From: Candidatus Streptomyces philanthi
GTDB lineage: Bacteria; Actinomycetota; Actinomycetes; Streptomycetales; Streptomycetaceae
Reading direction: 5' to 3'
Assembly: GCA_018114805.1 (NCBI GenBank)
Contig: CP073042.1
Coordinates: forward strand, 3,782,001-3,846,000
Length of the DNA stretch: 64,000 nt
In this document: positions 44,997-53,754 of the stretch, piece after piece
Layout: every line of letters starts with the position of its first letter
How positions within the stretch are numbered: the stretch's first letter is position 1
The notes under the pieces: generated by a model
What the model was told of the DNA's origin: nothing
The model's database searches: none
What the model saw: only the letters and a program-made list of their open reading frames with translations
Translations under genes and position numbers: made by a program

Positions 44997-45995
44997 CTAC
45001 CAGTGGCCGGGGTGGGTGAGGCCGGCCGGCAGGGTTGTACGGGCGTTGCCACGGGCGGCGTTGAGCTGGGCCTGGGTGAGGAAGAGGGCGCCGGTGAGGT
45101 CGGCGCCGTGCAGCGCCGTGTCGCGCAGGTCGGCCCCGATCAGGTCGGCGGCGCGCAGATCGGCGCCGGTCAGGTCGGCGGCGATGAGCAGCGCCCCGCG
45201 CAGGTTGGCGCCCCGCAGCGAGGTTCCGGCCAGCCGCGCCCCGACAAGGTCGGCGCCCCGGCGGTTCTTCTTGCGGCCGGTAACGGCCCGGTCGCGGACG
45301 AGCTGGCTGGCCCGCAGCAGCAGCGGGTTCACGGACTGACGCGGCGCGCCGACGTCCACGGCGGCGAGGGTGTCGGCGTCGGCGCGGGTGAGCTGGCGCG
45401 TCTCGTCGGCGGCCCGGCGCAGCTCGCCGTGGAGCGGCCGGGCGGGCGCCATCTCCAGCGCCTGGGTGAGGTACCAGAGCACCTCGTGCACCTGGCGTGC
45501 CACCGCGAACACGTCGAACATCAGCCGCGCGGTCTCCGGTACCCGCCGCCAGTCCCGGCCGCCGAAGGTGACCTCGGAGACCTGTTGCCCGGCGCCGAAG
45601 CAGTCGAAGACCGTGCACCCAGAGAAGCCCTGCCCGCGCAGGTCCGCGTGGATGCCGCAGCGGAAGTCGGCGCGCAGGTTCGCGCAGGGCCGCCCCGCCG
45701 GCTTGTCTACCGGGAAGTCGGCCGACGCGGCGAACGGCAGCGCGACGCAGCACAGCCCGAAACACCGCGAGCAGTCCGCCCGCAGCGCGCCGTCGCCGCC
45801 GGCCGTGCCGCTCTCGGCGTCGTCCGCGGTGCTGGGCGCCGAGCCGTTCGCGGTGCTGGGCGCCGTTGCGCTCTCGGTGCTGGTCGGCGTGGCGCCCGGC
45901 GTGCCGCCCGGCCGGCCGGGCGCCGCGTCGGGGCGGCCGGTCGCGGCCGGGCGCCCAGCGTCGTTCGGGGCCGGGGCGTGCTGTCGCTGTGCCAA
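44997..45995 (-). CDS. Pentapeptide-repeat protein with Cys-rich N-terminal domain
   Basis: This 332-residue protein starts at TTG 45995. A Pro/Ala/Thr-rich leader (about 70 residues) is followed by a region with about nine cysteines (CSRCFGLCCVALPF, CANLRADFRCGIH, GCTVFDCFGAG) that may bind metal. It ends with about 15 pentapeptide A(D/N)LxG units (GTSLRGANLRGALLIAADL, TGADLRAADLIGADLRDTAL) that form a right-handed beta helix. It is intact. The Cys-rich/pentapeptide combination is seen in other Streptomyces, but its role is unknown. It borders the terpene locus and is transcribed away from it. Confidence 0.87.
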   Translation of the reverse strand: MAQRQHAPAPNDAGRPAATGRPDAAPGRPGGTPGATPTSTESATAPSTANGSAPSTADDAESGTAGGDGALRADCSRCFGLCCVALPFAASADFPVDKPAGRPCANLRADFRCGIHADLRGQGFSGCTVFDCFGAGQQVSEVTFGGRDWRRVPETARLMFDVFAVARQVHEVLWYLTQALEMAPARPLHGELRRAADETRQLTRADADTLAAVDVGAPRQSVNPLLLRASQLVRDRAVTGRKKNRRGADLVGARLAGTSLRGANLRGALLIAADLTGADLRAADLIGADLRDTALHGADLTGALFLTQAQLNAARGNARTTLPAGLTHPGHW

Positions 45996-46363
45996 CGTCT
46001 GTACTTCCTACGAGGTTAGGGACGGTGCCTTGTCGCCCCCGCGTGCGGGGCGGCCCCTATTGTCCCCGGTACCGCGCGCGTGGCCGCGGGGCCGCCTGCC
46101 GTCGCGCCCGTGGGCGGCCGGCGGTGCGCCCACGGGGCGAACGCGCGGGCGGCGCCGCGCCCGAGATGGGCAATTTCGGCTCCTGTGAAAAGCATATTTA
46201 TAGGGGTTCTCGCGGGCGCTTGGCCGGTGCGGCACTCCGCCCACAGTGCTCCCTCACGCCGTTGTGACGTCGCGGTATTCCGCTGTGCAATCGAAACGGT
46301 CGCCGCGATCAGTGACGAGCGACCAGCACGGCTCCAAGGGGGGACATAGTAGACAGCATCCGT
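45996..46363. other. Divergent intergenic region before the diketopiperazine-terpene genes
   Basis: The 368 bp between the pentapeptide gene and the terpene cyclase carry no gene. They include an A/T-rich patch at 46184-46206. A Shine-Dalgarno-like AAGGGGGG at about 46337-46344 is about 20 nt before the ATG at 46364, too far for efficient use. An earlier start codon may have been lost (GTAGACAGCATCCGT lies between). Confidence 0.5.
46184..46206. promoter_or_regulatory. A/T-rich patch, possible promoter of the terpene locus
   Basis: GTGAAAAGCATATTTATAGG is far lower in G+C than its surroundings and lies about 160 bp before the terpene cyclase gene. It contains -10-like words on both strands. 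No clear -35 can be assigned. Confidence 0.35.
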
Positions 46364-47062
46364 ATGGCGCTCGCCGCCGTATGCGGCCTCGGCTGGACCA
46401 TCGCGTACGTGCTGGCGGTACGGACCGGGCTGCGTGACAAGACGTACTGCATTGCGCTCGTGGCGCTGGCCATGAACATCTGCTGGGAATTTCAGTTCGT
46501 CTTCTTCAGATCCGCCGATCACATGTCGGGCAGCAATTCCGAGGTCGAGGGCGCCGAGGTATTCATCGGCATCATCTGGCTCATCGTCGACTGCGGCCTG
46601 TTGTACACCGTTTTCCGCTTCGGCTCGAACGAATTCCCCTACCTGCCGCGCCGCGTCTTCTACGCCGGCTTCGTCGTCGTGCTCGGCCTGGCCTACGCGG
46701 GGATCGATGTGCTCTCTCGGGAATTCGACGACGGGGACGTGGTCCTCACCAGCTTCGGCATGAACGTGGCCATGTCCGGGCTGTTCCTGGCGATGCTGGC
46801 CGTCCGGCAGTCGAGCCGAGGGCAGTCGATAGGCATCGCCGTGGCCAAGTTCGTGGGCACCGCGTCCACCTGCCTCGCCTGGTTCTTCGACACCTCGGTC
46901 TACGCAGGTCCCTGGCTCCCGTACTGCACGGTGGCCTGCGTCCTGCTGGACGTCGCGTACATCGCCGCCCTCTCCATCGTACTGCGCGGGGAGCGCGAGA
47001 GCGGCCGGCTCGCCGGTGATCGGCCCGAACTCCGGGACATCGAAAGGAATGCTTCGCTGTGA
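46364..47062 (+). CDS. Membrane-bound terpene cyclase (PaxB/DmtA-like)
   Basis: This 232-residue protein has about seven transmembrane helices and matches the PaxB-like integral membrane cyclases that fold prenyl chains attached to another molecule. The helix-2 motif NICWEFQFVF, with its Glu, and the helix-7 Asp region VLLDVAYIAAL correspond to the two acidic residues needed in that family. Its stop overlaps the start of the cyclodipeptide synthase (ATG 47059). In the drimentine (dmt) pathway such a cyclase acts on a farnesylated Trp diketopiperazine, and the gene order cyclase-CDPS-prenyltransferase is the same. Codons are less GC-biased than neighbours', suggesting transfer. ATG 46364 may not be the true start. 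Confidence 0.85.
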   Translation: MALAAVCGLGWTIAYVLAVRTGLRDKTYCIALVALAMNICWEFQFVFFRSADHMSGSNSEVEGAEVFIGIIWLIVDCGLLYTVFRFGSNEFPYLPRRVFYAGFVVVLGLAYAGIDVLSREFDDGDVVLTSFGMNVAMSGLFLAMLAVRQSSRGQSIGIAVAKFVGTASTCLAWFFDTSVYAGPWLPYCTVACVLLDVAYIAALSIVLRGERESGRLAGDRPELRDIERNASL

Positions 47063-47756
47063 CGAACTCCAACCCTTCGACGGTCATTCCAACGTTCACC
47101 ACCGAGCCCCTCACGGAGAACTGCCGGGAGATCTGCGCCCGGGGTGAGCACGCCCTCGTGGGGGTCTCGCCCGGCAACAGCTACTTCAGCGAGGAGCGGC
47201 TCACCGAACTGCTCCGCTGGGCCGGCACCCTCTTCCGGCGGGTGGACGTGATGATCCCCCACACCGCGCAGCTCCACACCTGGCTCGCGCTCGGGTACGC
47301 GCCCGGCCGGGCCCGCCGCAAGGCGTACAGGGAGGCGCCGCGCATCTTCAACCGGGTCACCCGCGCCTGGCAGGCGGCGGCGCTGACCGACGTGGAGTTC
47401 GGCCTGCACCGCCTGTCGGAGATCGAGCACCGGCCCGCCTACCGGGCGTTGCTCCGCGAGAGCGAGGACGCGGTGGACAGCGACGCGGAGACGCGCGAGA
47501 GCTACTACCGGGTGGTGCGCCAGGTGCTCCGCAACCACCTGGGGGGAGCGGACCCCACCGAGGACCAGACCGCCGAGGCCGCACGCTACCTGATCGCCGA
47601 GACGCCCTTCCTGATCAACACGCCCCGGGTCATGGAGGTGGCCAGCTCCACCGCCATCTACCAGCACCGGGTGGAGTTCATCGACCGGATCTACGCCGGC
47701 CAGACCCCCTGCGCCGCAACGAGCAGCAGGCGTTCGTCGTTACCCGGCCCGTGTCA
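47059..47756 (+). pseudogene. tRNA-dependent cyclodipeptide synthase (frameshift near the end)
   Basis: The product would join two aminoacyl-tRNAs into a diketopiperazine. Against AlbC numbering, the catalytic Ser37 and Asn40 are present (VGVSPGNSYFS), as are the Tyr/Glu pair 177/181 (RYLIAETPF) and Tyr201 (STAIYQHR). The residue after Tyr201 is Gln, not the His of the NYH subfamily. The first 215 residues are intact. Near 47709 one base is missing from a C run, and the family end LRRNEQQAFVVTRPV is in the next frame. That frame has TCA where TGA would give a TGATG overlap with the next gene. As written the product runs on to about 48507. Confidence 0.88.
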
Positions 47757-48691
47757 TGCCCCGCCAGGAACTGGACGCGGCCGAGATCCGCGACCCGCTC
47801 CTCCGGGAGGCGTACGCGCTGTGCGAGGCGATCCTCCAGGAGGAGAACCACGCGTCCCACACCTGGATGCGCGACCAACTGCCTCCCGACCAGCGGCCGT
47901 ACTGGGACGCCATGATCGCCTTCTGCGGGCACGCGGACGACCTGGTCGACGCGCTCAACGTGCCGCTGGCGGAGCGGCTGCGCCGCTACGACGCGTTCAC
48001 CCAGGACTTCTTCCGCATGCTGCACGCCACGCGGCAGGCCGGCCCCGCCACCGTGCTCGGCCCGCTGCCCGGCACGCCGTATCGGCGCACCCCCGGCGAC
48101 TGGGTGCGCCTGGTGTCGCTCGCGTTCTGCGACTTCGTCCACACCTGGCGGCTGCGCGAGGCGGACGTGCGCCAGGCCGGCCAGGCGCTGCGCACGGACA
48201 TCACCGTCGAGGCGTACGACACGACGTACGCGCTGGAGCAGTACATGCTCGGCGTCAGCGGCGAACCCGCGCGCTGGCTCGCCGTCCTGCTCGGACAGCG
48301 CGGCCAGGAGCTGTCGGACGGGGCCAAGAACGCGGCGATATCCTGGGGATTCGGCATCCAGACGCTGGACTTCCTGCTCGACATCGAGGAGGACCTGCGT
48401 CTGGGCAAGCTGTACGTACCCCTCGACGACCTGCGCCGCTGCGGCCTGGAGCGCGCCGAGTTGGAGTCGACCGTCGCCGCCCGGCAGACCTCGCAACCGC
48501 TGCGTGACCTCGTCGGCTGTCAACTGGAGCGGGTGCGGCGGTGCTTCACGGCCGCCTAGGGATGGCTCGACCAGGCCCGCCTGGTGGGCTGGGAGGCGAT
48601 CCGCGACTCGCTCACCGAGGGCTGGTCCACGGTGGACCGGCTCGACCGCTGCGACCACGACGTCTTCGCCGTGACCGCCGAGTCGGCGTAG
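47756..48691 (+). pseudogene. Phytoene-synthase-like prenyltransferase, DmtC type (internal stop)
   Basis: This squalene/phytoene-synthase-fold enzyme is, in the drimentine pathway, the one that farnesylates C3 of the Trp diketopiperazine. The first Asp motif is HADDLVD (residues 59-65) and the second LDIEEDLRLGKLYVP (208-222), both complete. TAG 48557-48559 follows RRCFTAA. The same frame goes on GWLDQARLVGWEAIRDSLTE and ends at TAG 48689-48691, so about 43 residues would be lost. Trp is a plausible original codon. The catalytic core is complete, so the truncated protein might keep some activity. It directly follows the synthase gene. Confidence 0.85.
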
Positions 48692-48989
48692 CCCGGAGGC
48701 CGTAGTCCGGAGGTCGTAGTCTGTAGTCCAGGGGTGTCGTCCACGGGGTCGTGGCCCGCGGGCCGTACGACCACGGGGCCGCGACCCCGCGGCCCCGTGG
48801 GGCGCCGCTCGGCGCGGGCGCCGCGTCCCGGCCCCCGCCCCGGGCCCGCGCACGGCCGCGCCCGGGCGGTCGCCCCGCTGCCACGCCCCCGGCACCGCCT
48901 CCCGCCGGGGGCGCGGCGCCCTGCCCGCTGCCACGCGTACGGGCTTCGGACCCGGGCACGCGCACGGGGACGGGCCCGGGATGTGGGGG
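48692..48989. other. GC-rich region between convergent genes
   Basis: About 300 bp between the prenyltransferase stop and the conserved part of the opposite acetyltransferase. It contains short CGTAGTC(C/T)G repeats at 48700-48725 and Pro/Arg-coding low-complexity DNA. I see no gene or clear terminator. Confidence 0.4.
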
Positions 48990-49843
48990 CCGGCCAGCCG
49001 CCGTGCACGTACGGCGTCGTCGTGGCCAACTGGGCGAAGCCCAGGCGGTGCAGGATGGGGCGGCTGTCGTCGGATGCGCCGACCTGGAGGTAGCGGTAGC
49101 CGCGCTCGGCCGCCAGGCGCGCGTGGTAGGCGATCAGGGAGCGGTAGATGCCCCGGCCCCGCCAGGCCGCCACCGTGCCGCCGCCCCACAGGCCGACGAA
49201 GTCGGTGCCCGGGTAACACTCCATGCGGGCCGCGCACACCGGCTCGTCGCCGGCCATGGCGAGCACGGCGGCCATCATGTCCGTACCGTCGGCGAGCTGC
49301 TCGACGAGACGGTTGTGCAGCCGCGTCGCGTCCGTCCCGAACACCCGCGCGTGGACGTCCGCCATCAGCCGCACGTCGGCCGCGTCCCGGACCGGGCGCA
49401 GCGTGACGCCGTCCGGCAGCGGGACGTCACCGGTCATCCGCTCAACCTCCGCCACCATCAGCGCCTCGTTCGGCTCGGGCACGAAGCCCGCCGCCACCAG
49501 CCGCTTCCCGAGGTCGGCCGGCTCGTCGTAGTCGTACAGCTTCCACTCGAACTCCACCCCGAGCGCGCCGAAGTGGTCGAGCTGCGCGGCGATGGCCGCA
49601 TCGGCCGTCTCCGGGGTCAGCCGCGACCAGAGGACGCCGTTCCAGCCGTCGTCGGTGCTGGTCTGCCGGACGATGTCGGCCATCCGCTCGACGCGGGAGT
49701 CGGCGCCGTCGGGCGGCACGCCCCGCCGCAGCTGCCGGTCGAACTCCGCCCGCAGGGCCGCCACGCGGGCCGCGTCCCGTGGGGCGGGCGCGTCGCGGGT
49801 TAGGGTCGTCGTCAGACCTCGGGGGTGCCTCGCTGTGTTCCAT
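48990..49843 (-). pseudogene. GNAT family acetyltransferase (frameshift at start, run-on end)
   Basis: The conserved body runs from LRAEFDRQLRRGVPPDGADS through YDYDEPADLGKRLVAAGFVP, MADVHARVFGTD and the acetyl-CoA loop AWRGRGIYRSLIAYHARLAA to LHRLGFAQLATTTPYV. The natural ATG is probably 49843 (MEHSEAPPRS), which lies in another frame, so a frameshift near 49800 is likely. At the 3' side the family normally stops soon after TPYV, but here the frame stays open to 48556, over the prenyltransferase 3' end. The original stop has probably been lost. The substrate is unknown. Confidence 0.7.
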
Positions 49844-49957
49844 GCGGCACACCCCAGCACCCGCTGCCCCGCCCGGCAACGCGATTTCGCCCGCGCGGGC
49901 GCGCGCCCCACCCTGGCCCGTACGCCGGACCGCCCGGGCCCGCACGCCGGCCCGCGC

Positions 49958-49963
49958 TACGGT
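49958..49963 (+). promoter_or_regulatory. -10 box for a leaderless threonine leader peptide
   Basis: TACGGT fits the TANNNT -10 pattern and lies 7 bp before the ATG at 49971, the spacing of leaderless transcripts. No convincing -35 is visible. Confidence 0.45.
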
Positions 49964-49970
49964 GCGCCGC

Positions 49971-50021
49971 ATGAAGCGCGCCGCGAACACGACGACGCCG
50001 GAGAGTGTCCCGGCGCGCTGA
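49971..50021 (+). CDS. Threonine leader peptide MKRAANTTTPESVPAR
   Basis: This 16-codon frame has three successive Thr codons (ACG ACG ACG) at positions 7-9. A perfect 13-bp GC hairpin starts 17 nt after its TGA, and a threonyl-tRNA synthetase-like gene starts 110 nt downstream. This is the classic layout of ribosome-mediated attenuation. When charged tRNA-Thr is scarce the ribosome should stall at the ACG run and change the downstream folding. It has no ribosome site and is probably leaderless. Confidence 0.7.
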   Translation: MKRAANTTTPESVPAR

Positions 50022-50038
50022 CCGTTGTCCGCGAAACC

Positions 50039-50068
50039 ACAGCCCCGGGGCGAGCGCCCCGGGGCTGT
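50039..50068 (+). terminator. Attenuator hairpin before the ThrRS-like gene
   Basis: The arms ACAGCCCCGGGGC and GCCCCGGGGCTGT (13 bp, perfect) enclose a 4-nt loop GAGC. There is no T-run after it, as is common for Streptomyces terminators. It lies between the Thr leader peptide and the ThrRS-like ATG. Confidence 0.7.
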
Positions 50069-50131
50069 CGTCGTGTGGCTCGGGCCCACATGGCTGCCCA
50101 CTCGCTCGCCCCCGTACGCGAGGAGACCGCC

Positions 50132-51447
50132 ATGCCCGACGCGATGCACGACCCCATGCCCGCCGCCGTGCGCGACCTTGTGCCCGCCACCATGCGCGAC
50201 CCCGTGCCCGCCGCCGTGCGCGACGCTCCGCACGACCACCGTTCGCTCGGCCGCGAGCTGGACCTGTTCGACACCGACCCGCTGATCGGCGCGGGCCTGC
50301 CGTACTGGCTGCCGGCCGGCGCGGCCGTGCGGCACGCGCTGGAGGAGTACGTGCGCGACGTCGAGCGCCGGGCCGGCTACCAGCACGTGTACTCGCCCGT
50401 GCTCGGCAAGCGGGAGCTGTACGAGATCTCAGGGCACTGGGCGCACTACCGCGACGACATGTACCCGCCCATCGACGTCGGCGGCGAGCAGGCCGTGCTG
50501 CGGCCGAGCCTGTGCCCGCACCACGCGCTCATCTACCGCTCCCGCTCCCGCAGATACCGCGAACTGCCTTTGCACATAGCCGAGTTGGTCGGCATGTACC
50601 GCTCGGAGCTGTCCAGGGTGCTCGGCGGGCTGACCCGGGTGCGGGCGATCCAGCTCAACGACGCGCACGTGTTCTGCGCCCCGGAGCAGGTGGCCGACGA
50701 GGTGTGCGGCGCGCTCGACCTGATCGGCCGGGCCCACGCGGCGCTCGGCATCACCCCGGCCCGCTACCGGCTCTCGCTCCCGGGCGCCGGCCAGAAGTAC
50801 GCCGCCGCCCCCGAGCCCTGGCGGCGCGCCACCGAGCTGCTGGTCGAGGCGCTGGAACGGTCCGGCATCGGGTACGAGGCGGAGCGCGGCGAGGCGGCGT
50901 TCTACGGGCCGAAGTATCGACGTGCAGATCGCCGACGCCGCCGGCCGCGAGTCCACCCTGTCCACCGTGCAGGTCGGCTTCCACCAGCCCGAACGCTTCG
51001 ACCTGCGCTACGTCGGCGTGGACGGCGCGAAACACCGGCCGGTGGTGGTGCACCGCAGCGTCATCGGCAGCGTGGAGCGCGCCGTGGCCCACCTCATCGA
51101 GGTGCACGGCGGCGCGTTCCCGGCCTGGCTCGCCCCCGTCCAGCTCGTGGTCCTGCCGGTCTCCGAGGCGCAGGTGGACCGGGCGCGCGAGGTCGCGCGA
51201 CAGTGCCTGGAGCGGGGCCTGCGGGCCGAGGTCGCCGAGCCGGACCGGGACACCCTCGGGGCCCGCGTCCGGCAGGCCCGGCTGGGTTCCGTACCAGGTG
51301 GTCGTCGGGGTCAGCGAGGCCGCTGCGGGGCAGCTCGCGGTGCGGCTGCGGGACGGGCGGCGCTTCGCCGCGCAGCCCGCCGACGCGGTGATCGCCCGCG
51401 TCGTGGCCGCCGTCGCGGCGCGCGGCGCCGAGCTGTGGGCGGCGTAG
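50132..51447 (+). pseudogene. Short threonyl-tRNA synthetase paralogue (two frameshifts)
   Basis: ATG 50132 follows a perfect AGGAG. The protein has no TGS or editing domains, only the class II catalytic core (GAGLPYWLPAGAAVRHALEE, ELYEISGHWAHYRDDMYPP, LNDAHVFCAPEQ) and an anticodon domain (LAPVQLVVLPVSEAQVDRAR). Frameshifts near 50918 and 51290 break it. Motif 2 reads MYRSELSRVLGGLTRVRA, and the Cys-Pro loop reads SLCPHHALIY instead of NCPGH. These differences suggest an altered or resistance-type enzyme rather than the housekeeping ThrRS. The first 40 residues contain 24-bp repeats (PAAVRD, PATMRD). The Thr attenuator upstream supports tRNA-Thr-linked control. Confidence 0.8.
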
Positions 51448-51717
51448 CGGACACGCGGTGACGGCGGGTGTTCCGCGGCGCGCTGTTTCGGGCCGGCGCG
51501 TCGCGGAACGGAACGGTTCCTGGGGCGGCGGCGAGAACCCGGCCTGCCACCCGAGCGACGGCGGCACGGACCGCTTTCAGCGCACCCAGCCCGCGAGGTA
51601 GCCCGTGCAGCACCCGCGCCCGTCCGGGCGGCCCCCACGGCCTAGGCCCGCGACCGCGGTGAGCGGTCGCGGGCCCCGATCGCTGGCCCACGGATGGCGT
51701 TCCGTGGGCACGGCGCG
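51448..51717. other. Intergenic region between convergent genes
   Basis: The 270 bp between the ThrRS-like gene and the 5'-nucleotidase contain no gene. A small inverted repeat (GCCCGCGACCGC / GCGGTCGCGGGC, about 51648-51676) could act as a terminator for either gene. Confidence 0.5.
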
Positions 51718-53517
51718 TCACTTCACGATCGTGACGCGGTCCGCCTTCGGCGGCGCGAGCGGCTTCTCCGGCGTGGAGTTGGCCTCCAGGTACGCTGTGA
51801 AGACGTCCAGGTCGGACGGGCCGACCAGCTTGTTCTTGCCCTCCTTGAGGACCGGGAAGCCGTTGCCGCCGCCGGCCAGGAACTCGTTGAGCGCGACCCG
51901 GTAGGTCTTCTTCGGGTCGATCGGCTCGCCGTTCTGCCGGACCGAGTCGGTGACGATCCGCTCCGCGCCCGCCTTGCGCAGGTCGAGCGTGTAGGTGAGG
52001 CCCTTCGAGACCTGCAGGATGCGCGGCTGCTTCTCGTTGACCCCGCTGACCTGCTGCCGCAGCACGGTCAGGAGCTGCTCACCGGACAGGTCGAGCACGT
52101 TGGTCATGTTGGTGAACGGCTGCACGGTGAACGCCTCGCCGTACGTCACCACGCCGTCGCCTTTGTCCCCCGACGCCTTGTGCGCCAGGTCGGCGCGGAT
52201 GCCGCCGGGGTTCATGAACGCGATCTGCGCCCCGCCCTTGTCGGCCGGCGCCAGCCCGGCGAGCTGCGCGTCGCTGATCAGGTCACCGAGCAGCGTCTCG
52301 TACGCGTTCAGGCCACGGCCCGGGATGTCGGCCGAGATGTGGCCGACCGGCCGGTTGGCCACCGGGGCCGCCAGCGCGTTCCAGCGCTTGATGAGCGCCG
52401 TCATGCCCTTGGCCCTGGGCTGCTCCCGGTCCACCACGTGGTTGGCGGACGACACGCTGGTGCGCACGATGTCGCGGGTGCGGCGGTCTTACGTCAGCGT
52501 TGTGTCGGTGTACAGCCGGCCGAAGGACGCGGCCGACGTGACCGTGCGCGGCACGCCGTTCGGGTCCGGGACGGAGCACGCGTACGCCTGGTGGGTGTAC
52601 CCGGTGACCAGCGCGTCCACCTGCGGGCTGACGTTCTTGGCGATGTCCACGATCGGGCCCGAGATGCCGTCGCCGGGACTGGGGCTGTCGCAGTCCTAGT
52701 CGTACGAGCCGGAGGCCGGCATGCCGCCCTCGTGGATGAGCGCGACGATTGACTTCACGCCCTGGCGCTCCAGCTCCCGGGTGTACTTGTTGATCGTCTC
52801 GACCTCGTCGTGGAACTTCAGCCCCTTGACGCCCTCGGCCGTCACGACGTCCGGCGTGCCTTCGAGGGTCACGCCGATGAAGCCGATCCGCACGCCCTCG
52901 TGCTTCCACACTGTGTACGGCCTGAGGATCGGCTTGCCCGTCTTCTCGCTGGTCACGTTGGCCGCGAGGTACGGGAAGTCGGCGCCGGGGAACCGCTTAC
53001 CCGCCTCGTAGCAGCCGTCCTTGGGGTGGCAGCCGCCGTTCTGTATCCGCTTCAGCTCCGCCGAGCCCTCGTCGAACTCGTGGTTGCCCACCGCCGAGAC
53101 GTCCAGGCCCAGCTTGTTCATGGCCTCGACGGACGGCTCGTCGTGGAAGAGGCCGGACAGCAGCGGGCTCGCGCCGATCATGTCGCCGCCGGCGGCGGTC
53201 ACCGAGTAGCGGTGGCCCTCGCGCGCCTCGCGCAGCGAGGTGGCCAGGTACTCGACGCCGCCGGCTGGGATCGCCTTGGTGGTGCCGTCCGGCTGGGTCT
53301 GGGTGACGGTGCCGGCCGAACCCTGCGGGGGCTCAAGGGTGCCGTGCAGGTCGTTGAAGGAGAGCAGTTGGACGTCCACGGTCCGGCTGTGGCCACTGTG
53401 GCCACTGTGGCCACTGTGGCCGCTGTGGTTCGCGCCGTGCGCGGCGGCCTCGTTGTCGGCGCCCGCGGTCGCGGCCACTCTGCGCGCCGCGCGACGCCGT
53501 TCGGGTGTGGCTGGCAT
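51718..53517 (-). pseudogene. 5'-nucleotidase / UDP-sugar hydrolase family protein (two internal stops)
   Basis: This would be a secreted metallophosphoesterase of the UshA family. The N-terminal metal site is LLSFNDLHGTL, then GDMIGASPLLSGLFH and VGNHEFDEG. The C-terminal substrate domain has FMNPGGIRADL and NEFLAGGGNGFPVL. TAG 52696-52698 falls after GGMPASGSYD, where the family needs one residue before the DCDSPSP loop. TAA 52489-52491 falls after YTDTTLT, where Tyr fits. All parts are in one frame. The start ATG 53517 is followed by an Arg-rich segment and a Gly-His-Ser repeat, but by no good signal peptide, so the N-terminus may also be damaged. It is divergent from mshD. Confidence 0.83.
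53388..53432. repeat. 9-bp tandem repeat coding Gly-His-Ser
   Basis: The unit GCCACTGTG (with one GCCGCTGTG variant) repeats about five times. On the minus strand it encodes HSGHSGHSGHSGHS near the N-terminus of the 5'-nucleotidase. Slippage could change its length without shifting the frame. Confidence 0.8.
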
Positions 53518-53754
53518 GGGCTTCCCTTCGAAGCTGCGGGTGTGGCGCGGCGGGACCGGCCGGCCGTTGGCGTACCGGATGCCGCGCGGGGTCGGGCCGC
53601 AGCTTACGGTTGACGCGCGTAGCAGGTCAGGGGGGTTGAGGTGACGAGTTGGTTGCGCCTTGGCTCGGCGCGGGCTCGCGGGGCGGGCGCGACCGGGGTG
53701 GTCCGGGCGACGGCTCCCTGGGGCGGCGGGGCGCGGGGTCGTAGGCTCGGGCGC

